Positions 1 to 7,012 of a DNA stretch of 12,308 nucleotides are shown here, piece after piece. This DNA comes from Nitrospinae bacterium RIFCSPLOWO2_12_FULL_45_22. Its GTDB lineage: Bacteria; 2-12-FULL-45-22. Where the stretch lies: the NCBI GenBank assembly GCA_001803565.1, contig MHDQ01000296.1:1-12308 (forward strand), read 5' to 3'. The position numbers and the translations under genes are program-made. The notes beneath the pieces were generated by a model. That model saw nothing but the letters and a program-made list of their open reading frames with translations. It had not been told where the DNA came from and did not search any database. Position 1 is the first letter of the stretch; every line of letters begins with the position of its first letter.

Positions 1-1
1 A

Positions 2-148
2 GTTATAAATGAGTTGAGGGAGAAGAATTTAATTGATGACTATGCAATAGGTGGGGGTATTGGAGCGCTATCTTATATTGAGCCTTTTCTTACTTATGAT
101 TTAGCTGTGGCTATTTTTTGTCATAAAGGCTATGTAATAAATTTGTAG
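2..148 (+). pseudogene. Truncated nucleotidyltransferase-like gene, 5' end outside window
   Basis: An open frame enters from the left edge and stops at 146-148, giving 48 residues. The visible part (GGGIGALSYIEPFLTYDLAV) resembles the N-terminal core of a nucleotidyltransferase family related to AbiEii-type proteins, whose pattern is GG..A..Y.EP..T.DLD followed by a long C-terminal part. Here the frame departs from that pattern after the DL: the second acidic residue is Ala, and the protein ends about 15 residues later. The stop codon lies inside the palindromic repeat that begins at 145, so the repeat or an associated deletion probably removed the rest of the gene. The family assignment is from memory of the motif and is tentative. 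The likely product is a non-functional remnant. Confidence 0.5.
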
Positions 149-195
149 TGGTCGAGCTTGCTCGACTTTATTTGCAGAGCAAGCTCTGCCACTAC
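145..195. repeat. Cloverleaf-like palindromic repeat (REP/BIME-type)
   Basis: Outer arms GTAGTGG (145-151) and CCACTAC (189-195) pair perfectly over 7 bp. They enclose two hairpins: TCGAG/CTCGA (152-156 with 161-165, loop CTTG) and CAGAG/CTCTG (175-179 with 184-188, loop CAAG), separated by a short AT-rich spacer. The two halves read as inverted copies of one unit whose stem differs by paired (compensatory) changes, TC..GA against CA..TG. This suggests that the folded structure is maintained. It resembles REP-type elements in opposed pairs. No REP-associated transposase is present in the window. It is not a typical rho-independent terminator, because no T-tract follows. Confidence 0.7.
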
Positions 196-227
196 CCTGC
201 CTGTACCGTGATTCCGGCACAGGCAGG
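196..227. repeat. Second palindrome, abutting the first
   Basis: CCTGCCTGT (196-204) pairs perfectly with ACAGGCAGG (219-227). After one mismatch (205/218), CCG (206-208) pairs with CGG (215-217) around a 6-base loop. It begins at the base after the preceding repeat ends. The reverse complement of its right arm (216-227) matches 8550-8561 inside mutS base for base over 12 nt, where another hairpin lies. That suggests a dispersed palindromic family. It has no T-tract, so terminator function is not supported. Confidence 0.65.
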
Positions 228-268
228 CATGGATGAGCGGTTAGCTTTTGCTGAGGGAGGTTCTTTAG

Positions 269-703
269 ATGGAGCTGGGTGAGCTCGCAAAAATGCTTAA
301 AGACTACTTTGGGAAAAGAGATGAGGTGGTACTGGCTTTCCTTTTTGGCTCGTGGGCGAAGGGCCAGCGAGGTATTGACTCAGATATTGATATCGCTATC
401 TATTTCCAACCCAAAGGCCATAGCCTGGAATGGGAAAAAACAGACTTTCAATATGATAGTGAAGACCATATCTGGTTAGACATCGAGAGGATTGTAGGAA
501 GGGAAGTGGACCTCCTGATCCTTAACCGGGCTGCGCCAACCATCGCCGACAGTGCCCTAAGAGGGATTCCCATTATCATTAAAAACCGTAATCTATATCT
601 GGATTTTCTTTTGAGAATTACCTCGGAAGCCATTGATTTTCGGCAATGGGTTGAGGCATATTGGCAGTATAAGGAACAGAGGAAGCATGGGACTCCTGCC
701 TGA
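269..703 (+). CDS. Minimal nucleotidyltransferase (MNT), MntA-like antitoxin candidate
   Basis: The 144-aa protein has the nucleotidyltransferase signature GSx10DxD: G27-S28, then D39 and D41 (DSDID). A likely third metal-binding carboxylate is D81 in REVDLLIL. The C-terminal helix (about 109-140) is rich in aromatic and charged residues, as in MntA-type proteins. In known type VII toxin-antitoxin pairs, MNT proteins add AMP to, and so silence, a HEPN ribonuclease encoded next door. All catalytic residues are present, so activity is plausible. The start is well supported by GAGGGAGG at 253-260, 8 bases upstream. No intact HEPN gene overlaps its 3' end; the next gene is a second MNT. It may therefore be an orphan, or act on a partner elsewhere. 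The fold call is firm and the biological role is inferred. Confidence 0.85.
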   Translation: MELGELAKMLKDYFGKRDEVVLAFLFGSWAKGQRGIDSDIDIAIYFQPKGHSLEWEKTDFQYDSEDHIWLDIERIVGREVDLLILNRAAPTIADSALRGIPIIIKNRNLYLDFLLRITSEAIDFRQWVEAYWQYKEQRKHGTPA

Positions 704-755
704 GGATAGATCTTGATAAAGAACAAGGTAACTGAGGATAGGATACAAAAGATAT

Positions 756-1088
756 ATGAAAATGAATGTTGATAAAAAATTAGATCAGATCCTTAAGAAA
801 CTAAAGAAGAAATTAAGCAACCTATATGGGGAGAGGTTTAGAGAGTTGATTCTTTATGGTTCTTATGCCCGTGGAAAAGCGAATAAGGACTCGGATATTG
901 ATGTTGTGGTTGTTCTTGAAGGGAAGATAGTCCCAGGGCAAGAAATAGACCGTATGCTTGATGTAATAACGGACCTGAACCTTAAATATGATGAACTTAT
1001 CTCTGTCTACCCAATATCCTTAAATGACTTGCCCATTACAAAGAGTCCTCTGCTTTTACGTGTTAGAGCGGAGGGTGTGAGGATATGA
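756..1088 (+). CDS. Minimal nucleotidyltransferase paired with a HEPN gene
   Basis: The 110-aa protein carries GSx10DxD (G35-S36, D47, D49 in KDSDID) and a third acidic position, D79, in KYDELISV. It belongs to the short MNT class that occurs beside HEPN proteins, and is clearly a different subfamily from the MNT just upstream. Its stop overlaps the start of the HEPN gene as ATGA (1085-1088), which implies translational coupling and a joint function. By analogy with characterised pairs it would modify or neutralise the HEPN partner. Because that partner is frameshifted here, the antitoxin may persist without a target. The start at 756 is preferred over the in-frame ATG at 762 because purine-rich GAGGATAGGA (734-743) lies nearer to it; the choice is not firm. 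Confidence 0.85.
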   Translation: MKMNVDKKLDQILKKLKKKLSNLYGERFRELILYGSYARGKANKDSDIDVVVVLEGKIVPGQEIDRMLDVITDLNLKYDELISVYPISLNDLPITKSPLLLRVRAEGVRI

Positions 1089-1479
1089 GTGAGATTGAAA
1101 ACCTGCTTGCCCGGGCTCGCAGATATATCAAATCTGGTAATCTCCTTTTAGCAGACGGAGATTATGAATCTGCTGTATCCCGTGCCTACTATGCCATGTT
1201 TTATTCCACCGAGGCTTTGCTACTTACTAAAGGGTTATCCTACTCGAGCCATAAAGGTGTTATTTCTGCATTTGGAAGGCATTTTGTAAAGACCGGGATC
1301 TTCCCCACAAATCTTTCGCTAAGTCCCTTACCCGGGCCTTCCAGAAGAGACAGGTTGGTGAATATGAGTTTACTTTTGTTATGGCAGAAAACGAAGCCAG
1401 AGAAATACTTGAGGAAGCTGAAAAATTTATAAAAGTGGTCGTTGAGTATCTGAAGAGCAGTGGCTACAATGTACAGTAG
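1085..1479 (+). pseudogene. HEPN-domain protein with a one-base frameshift
   Basis: Residues 1-77 read as a HEPN-domain protein, with the characteristic SRAYYAMFYSTEALLL helix (32-47) and SSHKGVISAFGRHFVKTG (54-71). After L77, at about 1316, the frame is lost and the reading runs out of family-like sequence, ending at 1432. The family-like continuation lies in another frame from 1318 to 1479 (AKSLTRAFQKRQVGEYEF and onward, ending SSGYNVQ). One missing base near 1313-1320 (C/T-rich ATCTTTCGCT) would restore a continuous protein of about 131 aa, the usual size. It is the presumptive toxin of the MNT gene it overlaps. No clear Rx4-6H ribonuclease motif is visible, so catalytic activity is uncertain even if intact. 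A sequencing error is a real alternative to true decay. Confidence 0.8.
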
Positions 1480-1486
1480 CCTTAGC

Positions 1487-1516
1487 TTGATTTCGGCTGA
1501 CCCGAATGGATAGGAT
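1487..1516 (+). promoter_or_regulatory. Weak candidate promoter before the SIR2 gene
   Basis: TTGATT (1487-1492) and TAGGAT (1511-1516) are separated by 18 bases and lie about 30 bases before the SIR2 start. They resemble sigma-70 -35 and -10 boxes with two mismatches in each. A 5-bp inverted repeat, TTCGG (1492-1496) and CCGAA (1502-1506), lies between them and could bind a repressor or be chance. The 66-base gap after the HEPN gene makes an own promoter for the SIR2/STAND pair plausible, but this match is weak. Confidence 0.2.
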
Positions 1517-1545
1517 ATTTAGGGTAGAGAACAGAGCATTTGGAA

Positions 1546-2556
1546 ATGCCAATAGACCAAGAAAATATAGACCGAGAAAATAATGAGAGAGCGCTTAGCA
1601 GGTTGATAGAACTTCTTAAAACTGGCCGAGCCCTGGCCTTTGTCGGTTCGGGTAGCTCTAAAAGGGTGGGTTATCCCGATTGGGATGAACTACTTTCGTT
1701 GATGGAGGGAGAAATTCGAACAAAAGATCCTACATTTAACGGGTCTTTCCACAGAGAAGCTGGAGATACCCTCTGGCATGCTTATAAATTAAAAGAAAGA
1801 CTCGGCGAAAACTTTTACCCCTTTATCAAAAAAACCTTTGAACCTAAGAATAATCGGCATAATGCTTTCCATATAAATTTGATGAGCCTTTCCTTCCAAC
1901 ATATCATTACATCAAACTATGACTCAGTATTAGAGGATGCTTTTTCTGGGTTGCGAAAATCCAAACCGGTTGAAAGATTCTGTTGGAATGAAAAAGAAAA
2001 ATTGTGCGACTTTATCCGGCGGATGAATGATCCATTGTATAAAGATACCATACAAATTTTTTACGTTCATGGTCGATATGATTCTCAGGATTCAATTGTT
2101 CTCACCGAAAGGGATTATACGAATCGTTACCATGAAGGCAATCTTGCTATAAAATGTCTATGGCTTATAGCGGCAACAAGGCAAGTAGTATTTGTCGGAT
2201 TTAGCTTTCAAGATTTTGATCTTCTTTCAGCATTCCGGCAGGTTCGAGGAGATTTTGGGGGAGGTGATTCACGGCACTTTGCACTAGTAGGGATTGAGCC
2301 AAACAAAGATCGTATAATTCGACGCAATTACCTTAACGATAAATTTGGTGTAGAACCGATATTTTATGACATTATTGAAGGAAAACATGACGAGCTAGAT
2401 AAATTGGTAATAAAAATACTCGGCGAATTTGGTCTTAAGACATCATTGATGGATGTAATTGAGCCCAAGCATGATTCAATTGATGAGGATGTAAGACGGC
2501 TTCAGGAGTATACTACAAAAGCATATGATCAAATAAAGAGTGGTAAATCAAAATGA
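1546..2556 (+). CDS. SIR2-domain protein, probable NAD+-consuming defence effector
   Basis: The 336-aa protein has the SIR2-like motifs in order: nucleotide-binding loop FVGSGSSKRVGYPDW (32-46), ITSNYD (121-126, with N124 and D126), FYVHGRYD with the expected catalytic His at H175, and FVGFSFQDFD (216-224). This set is typical of prokaryotic defence SIR2 domains (as in Thoeris ThsA and SIR2-STAND proteins), which degrade NAD+ to stop phage growth, rather than of protein deacetylases: no zinc-binding cysteine quartet is seen. Its stop overlaps the next start as ATGA (2553-2556), coupling it to the STAND NTPase. I chose ATG 1546; an in-frame TTG at 1540 would add two residues, and neither has a strong ribosome binding site. 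The domain call is firm. NADase activity and activation by the neighbour are inferred. Confidence 0.85.
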   Translation: MPIDQENIDRENNERALSRLIELLKTGRALAFVGSGSSKRVGYPDWDELLSLMEGEIRTKDPTFNGSFHREAGDTLWHAYKLKERLGENFYPFIKKTFEPKNNRHNAFHINLMSLSFQHIITSNYDSVLEDAFSGLRKSKPVERFCWNEKEKLCDFIRRMNDPLYKDTIQIFYVHGRYDSQDSIVLTERDYTNRYHEGNLAIKCLWLIAATRQVVFVGFSFQDFDLLSAFRQVRGDFGGGDSRHFALVGIEPNKDRIIRRNYLNDKFGVEPIFYDIIEGKHDELDKLVIKILGEFGLKTSLMDVIEPKHDSIDEDVRRLQEYTTKAYDQIKSGKSK

Positions 2557-5500
2557 TCCGGTTAGAACGTAAGAAACTTTTAAACGAACTAAATAGAATG
2601 TCCGATATTGGGCACCTTTTAGTCATTGGGGAACCAGGTATCGGAAAATCATGGATTTTAAATGAGCTTGTGGTCCAAAGATATGAGCAGAAAAAAATCA
2701 CATTGCTCCTTAAAGCCGATGAACTAGAGATTTCCTCAATGAATGATTTTAAAACTGCCCTGAATATCAATAATGAATTGGATACTGTGTTAAATAGCCT
2801 TAGCAAAGGTGAACATGGAGCTCTTATAGTTGATGCCTTGGATGCAGCCCGCAGCGAACCGAGGCAAAGAGCTTTCCGAGATCTGATCCATCAAGTTCAG
2901 ACTCAATGTCCTGATTGGTCGGTGGTTGCCAGTATACGGATTTATGATGCCAGACGTTCCCGGGAACTCCTTTCCCTTTTTCCCAGTGGCTCAATGGATA
3001 CTACTGAAGAATTTCGATGCCCGGACATTCGTTACCGTCACCTATGGGTTCCCCTCTTAACCGAGGAAGAGATTCGGGATGCCATCCGCCAGGAACCTCG
3101 CTTGCGGCCTTTTTATGACAAAGCTACTCCGCAATTACGACAAATATTACGGAACCCTTTTTACCTTTGGTTAGCAAATGAACTCATCGAGGAAGGGGTT
3201 AATGTTAATCAGATCTCTTCTATTCAGTCTGAGGTACAACTACTTGGTTTGTATTGGCATGAGCGGATAAATAAGAAGCCGGACGCAGAGGACAGAAGGA
3301 TGCTGTTGGTCAATGCAGCTAAGGCCATGGTGGATAGCCACTCCCTTTCTGTGTCTCGATCGGATGTGTATCAACAGCCAGGTTTAACCGGAGCGTTTAA
3401 TGCCTTGCTGAGTGAGCAAGTGCTAAAAGAAGTTACAGTATCAGGAGAAAGGCTGGCTTTTGCCCATAATATGCTTTTTGATTATGCGGTTTCGAGGCTC
3501 CTTATTCCAGAAGAGCCGAAAGAGTCCCTTCAATTTCTGATAGAGGAAATAAGCAGGCCCATTTTTTTAAGGCCAAGCATTACTTACTACTTTGCCCGCC
3601 TCTGGTATGATGAACGGGATCTCTTCTGGAAAACCTTCTGGCACTTTATGTTTGATGAAAAGGGGGAGATAGGGGAGCATATTAGAGTTCTCCCGGCCTT
3701 AACCATCCCAGCCGAAGTGAGCGATGCCGATGATCTCCAGCCTTTAATTGATAGATTAAAAGAAGACAAAGATTTGATCAAAGAGGGAGCGAAAGCGGTA
3801 CAGCGAGTCCTCCAATGTTTGCAATCATTAAAAGGTGCACCGGAGCCACAAAAGAATTTGTCTTGGGTAGAGTTTTTTTATCGCCTGCGGGAACACCTTT
3901 CTATTGGATTTATCAATGAATATGTCCGGTTACTAAATTCGATGGTAGATATTTGGGATCAATGGAAGCATCCTGAGCAGCATAAAATAGCAGTGACGTG
4001 CAGAAAAACCCTTGAATGGACCTGGGGTCCACCCAAGGGTTTAAATGAGGCTCAAATTAGAAACCTTACCCGGATGATAGGTGTCTGGGTAGTCCCTCTG
4101 GTATGTAAAACCTTTGGTGAAAATTCGGTGGAGTCACGGAAGTTATTGCAGAATATTCTTGAGCGGATCAGACAGCCTGCAACTCCTACCCAAGAGATTT
4201 ATCGGCTTACGCATGAAATTGCGCACCTCTGGCCCTATGATCCGGACTTTGTAGCAGATATTTATAAGGCTGTCTTCGAATATGAAGAAACTTCAGCGGA
4301 GAAAACCATATTGAGCTCCGGTGTTGTAGGCCTGACAAGCACCCGTCGGCAAGACTATCAGATGTGTTACTACATATTGGAGGAAGAATTTCCCAAATTT
4401 CTAAAGACGCACCCTATGCCGGCCACCCGGGCGATGGTCTGGGCAGTAAATGCCGCTACCAAGCGGGAACATGTATTCAGATATTCTTCTGCTGTTCCTA
4501 AAGATTTGGAACCCTCCCCGTTTCCTTTTAATGATAAAACCGCCCGTTATTTACCTGATCCTAGCTATGTATGGGATCAGGGTGATTTAATTGATCACTA
4601 TTACTATAAAAAAATGCTATCCCATTTAGACATCTTTTTAGAAGACCTGGCTAGGTCAAACAATGGTAAGGCGAAAGAATTGCTTACCAATATTCTGAAT
4701 GAAATCGTGAAAGAAAATGAGGTTGCGGTCATCTGGAGACATATCCTGAAACTCGCTATTAAGCATCCTTCCTTTTTTATCCAGGATATCTATCCTCTTC
4801 TCACTGCCGAACCTATACTGGTTTGGCCTGAGACTAATTATGAAGTGGGAGAATTATTAAAGGTTGGCTTTGAGTATCTCGAAGCAGAGCAGCGTCGGCA
4901 AATTGAGAAATCATTGCTCTTCCTACCAAATGCTACCCAGGCACCTATGAATCAGAAAGGCTTGGAAAGGCTTTATCTAACGTTAATTTCCTGTATCCCA
5001 GAAGGGTTATTGACATGTGAGGAATCACGTAGAATACTTAGTGCGCATAGGGAGAGCGGGGAAGGGATTCCAGAAAATCGGTCTCATAGTCCAATATTTG
5101 AATTCTCAAGTAAAAAATCTACGGAATCTGATTGGCTAATGGAGGAAGGGGCGGATCTCACTACCCCTGCAAATAAAAAGTTAATCGAGTTTTCCAACCC
5201 CGCCAGGGAGTTCGAAGACCAACATCTTAACAAAATACCTTCGATAGAAGCCTGTGAACAAGTCCTTCCGCAACTGGTGAAGCTAAATGACTATTTAGCC
5301 AGCAGTGCCAAAGATATGGATGAACCGGTTCGGGAATCGGCATTAAAACACCTGGCAGGGGCTTGTGAGACCATAGCCCGCACCCATGATCTCCCATATG
5401 ATCATGAAGCCTTGAAACTAGCCCAGAAAGTATTTTATCTTGCTGGACAGGATCGTTCACCGGAATTTAATCCAAAATACCACGCAACCTTTGACTCTCC

Positions 5501-6650
5501 CTCCTGGTCTCCAGCGCCCCGCATCGAAGCCGCCCAAGGAATCATGCACCTTGTCAGTCGAGAAGAGTTTGCAACTGAAGAGAACCTTAATTTAGTAGAA
5601 AAGCTCTCACAGGATCAGGTTCCGGCGGTTCGGTTTCACATTGTGATTAATATATTGAAACTTTATTATACGGCCCCGGAAAAGCTGTGGGAAATAGCTC
5701 TTCGCATAGCAGAGCGTGAGCCAACTAATGGCGTCCTAACCGGTCTTGCCGAAGCACTAAGGGATGCAGCCAGTGTACAACCTGAAAGGGTACTGGATGT
5801 ATTAGAAATAATATGTAAGAGACAACCTTCGGCAAAGAGAAAAGGTATTTCCTTGGTTGACCCCTGTCTCTCCGCGATTGCAGGTTTATTTATTGCCCAA
5901 GATAATAGCCGAGCAAATAAGATTCTGAAGCAATATGAATCTGATCCCATAAAAGGCGCCTCGGAATTGGTATATGCGGTTCTAACAGCCAGTAATTATC
6001 TATTGTGTGGAATTGCCAAGAGCTGGAAGGAAGATCCTGATAGTGTAAGGAAACGAGCCCGAGAAGTCATGTCCCGGGCGTTATCCAGTTCAGAAAAGGG
6101 ATTCTTAGAACTACAAGAAAAGTTTGGTGATAGCTGGCCAGAGGAACGACAAAAGGCAGCTAAAGAACTCTATGAAATCGTAGATCAGGTTGCCACCAGG
6201 CTCTATTTCACTGCTGATGTCAGGACTGATTCAAGTAAGCAAAATAAAATACCGTTGGATGATAGACAGCGGGCACAATATTATCACGAGATTCGTCCAT
6301 TGATAAAACAGGTCATCAAGATCGGGTTTTCTCCTGGGGGATTCCTCCCAGCGCGAACTGCGCATTATCTTATGCAGCTATTGAATGGGGTCTTGCCCTA
6401 TGGTCCTTCAGGGGTTATTGCTCTTGCCGATGAACTGTGCAAAGCCTCGGCTGCTTATGGATACACTCTGGATTCCCTTGCTATTCAAGAAGTAGTCAAG
6501 TTGGTAGAGACCTGCCTGGCGGACTATAAAGAAATTCTACAACATGAGCAAGATGTAGCCCATCTGGTAAGCCTATTGAATATATTTGTAGAGGCTGGCT
6601 GGCCAGAGGCTATACAACTTGTATTCCGGCTAGAAGAAATCTTTCGCTAA
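2553..6650 (+). CDS. STAND-type P-loop NTPase with long helical sensor region (NLR-like)
   Basis: The 1365-aa protein begins directly with an NTPase domain: Walker A GEPGIGKS (26-33), Walker B LIVDALD (91-97), a sensor-like strand VVASIR (124-129), and a helical module with the NP motif RNPFYLWLANEL (200-211). FAHNMLFDYA (303-312) resembles the conserved end of NACHT/STAND switch modules. From about 320 to the end it is predominantly helical, with stretches suggestive of HEAT/ARM-like repeats (for example near 930-950 and 1025-1080). No transmembrane segment, nuclease or TIR domain is apparent. STAND proteins are ATP-driven switches that oligomerise when the C-terminal region binds a ligand, in phage defence often a viral protein. 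Here the effector appears to be the separate SIR2 protein encoded upstream with an ATGA overlap. The NTPase call is firm; the sensor role is inferred. Confidence 0.8.
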   Translation: MIRLERKKLLNELNRMSDIGHLLVIGEPGIGKSWILNELVVQRYEQKKITLLLKADELEISSMNDFKTALNINNELDTVLNSLSKGEHGALIVDALDAARSEPRQRAFRDLIHQVQTQCPDWSVVASIRIYDARRSRELLSLFPSGSMDTTEEFRCPDIRYRHLWVPLLTEEEIRDAIRQEPRLRPFYDKATPQLRQILRNPFYLWLANELIEEGVNVNQISSIQSEVQLLGLYWHERINKKPDAEDRRMLLVNAAKAMVDSHSLSVSRSDVYQQPGLTGAFNALLSEQVLKEVTVSGERLAFAHNMLFDYAVSRLLIPEEPKESLQFLIEEISRPIFLRPSITYYFARLWYDERDLFWKTFWHFMFDEKGEIGEHIRVLPALTIPAEVSDADDLQPLIDRLKEDKDLIKEGAKAVQRVLQCLQSLKGAPEPQKNLSWVEFFYRLREHLSIGFINEYVRLLNSMVDIWDQWKHPEQHKIAVTCRKTLEWTWGPPKGLNEAQIRNLTRMIGVWVVPLVCKTFGENSVESRKLLQNILERIRQPATPTQEIYRLTHEIAHLWPYDPDFVADIYKAVFEYEETSAEKTILSSGVVGLTSTRRQDYQMCYYILEEEFPKFLKTHPMPATRAMVWAVNAATKREHVFRYSSAVPKDLEPSPFPFNDKTARYLPDPSYVWDQGDLIDHYYYKKMLSHLDIFLEDLARSNNGKAKELLTNILNEIVKENEVAVIWRHILKLAIKHPSFFIQDIYPLLTAEPILVWPETNYEVGELLKVGFEYLEAEQRRQIEKSLLFLPNATQAPMNQKGLERLYLTLISCIPEGLLTCEESRRILSAHRESGEGIPENRSHSPIFEFSSKKSTESDWLMEEGADLTTPANKKLIEFSNPAREFEDQHLNKIPSIEACEQVLPQLVKLNDYLASSAKDMDEPVRESALKHLAGACETIARTHDLPYDHEALKLAQKVFYLAGQDRSPEFNPKYHATFDSPSWSPAPRIEAAQGIMHLVSREEFATEENLNLVEKLSQDQVPAVRFHIVINILKLYYTAPEKLWEIALRIAEREPTNGVLTGLAEALRDAASVQPERVLDVLEIICKRQPSAKRKGISLVDPCLSAIAGLFIAQDNSRANKILKQYESDPIKGASELVYAVLTASNYLLCGIAKSWKEDPDSVRKRAREVMSRALSSSEKGFLELQEKFGDSWPEERQKAAKELYEIVDQVATRLYFTADVRTDSSKQNKIPLDDRQRAQYYHEIRPLIKQVIKIGFSPGGFLPARTAHYLMQLLNGVLPYGPSGVIALADELCKASAAYGYTLDSLAIQEVVKLVETCLADYKEILQHEQDVAHLVSLLNIFVEAGWPEAIQLVFRLEEIFR

Positions 6651-6723
6651 TGAAAAGGGGATTAATAGAAAGACTATATCATGCCTTCGTTGAGAGGGGC
6701 AGAGAGGGGGTTTAAGAGTAGTA

Positions 6724-6981
6724 ATGATGATAGAAAAGGATGTAGTATTAGGTTTTATTGAAGGTCATAGGCGGGCTAATGAACTGGTCAGGGCAGAAAA
6801 GAAAAGGCGCCTCTCAGAATTGAGTATAGAAGATTCTCTTCGAGAATACGATACTCCCTGTAAAATGTGGGAAGCAAACCCTAATTCGGATAAAGAAGGA
6901 TTGGAATTACTGGCAAGACAAAAGATAGCTTTTCTCCTTGAGAGGAGAAGACGATTTAACAAAGTCAGTGGTCTTAAATAA
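6724..6981 (+). CDS. Small charged helical protein of unknown function
   Basis: The 85-aa protein is rich in Arg, Lys and Glu and looks mostly helical, with no transmembrane segment. The pattern ELVRAEKKRRLSELSIEDSL (20-39), then a YDTPCKMW segment, and a C-terminal KIAFLLERRRRFNK is reminiscent of small conserved proteins found beside nucleotidyltransferase and toxin-antitoxin genes, but I cannot name the family. The start is at ATG 6724, with a second ATG immediately after it. G-rich AGAGGGGG (6703-6710) or AAGAG (6714-6718) could serve as the ribosome binding site. It lies 73 bases after the STAND gene on the same strand, so it could be an accessory or regulatory member of that operon, or a separate antitoxin-like gene. 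No function is assigned. Confidence 0.6.
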   Translation: MMIEKDVVLGFIEGHRRANELVRAEKKRRLSELSIEDSLREYDTPCKMWEANPNSDKEGLELLARQKIAFLLERRRRFNKVSGLK

Positions 6982-7012
6982 GAAGAATGAATTGATAAGA
7001 AAGGGTCAGAGG

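Noticed and set aside
145-227. The two left palindromes considered as rho-independent terminators of the truncated gene.
   Set aside because: Neither is followed by a run of T, and the composite structure fits a dispersed repeat better.
448-726. Reverse-strand open frame of 92 aa across the first MNT gene.
   Set aside because: Antisense to a well-supported gene, no recognisable domain, composition typical of a shadow frame. The same applies to the other reverse frames under the STAND, mutS and kinase genes.
687-772. A short ATG frame (MGLLPEDRS) overlapping the first MNT stop, followed in another frame by LIKNKVTEDRIQKIYENEC, which could be the start of a lost HEPN gene.
   Set aside because: Together under 30 residues, needing a frameshift, with no diagnostic HEPN motif. 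Too short to support.
1492-1506. Inverted repeat TTCGG/CCGAA after the HEPN gene, considered as a terminator.
   Set aside because: Only 5 bp of stem and no following T-tract.
6690-6711. G-rich stretch (GAGAGGGGCAGAGAGGGGG) as a quadruplex or regulatory site.
   Set aside because: Only two G-runs of four or more; it may simply provide ribosome-binding sequence.
6938-7012. In-frame TTG extension of the LapA-like gene.
   Set aside because: It overlaps the upstream gene by 44 bases and adds a charged stretch before the membrane segment. ATG 7013 has a better ribosome binding site.
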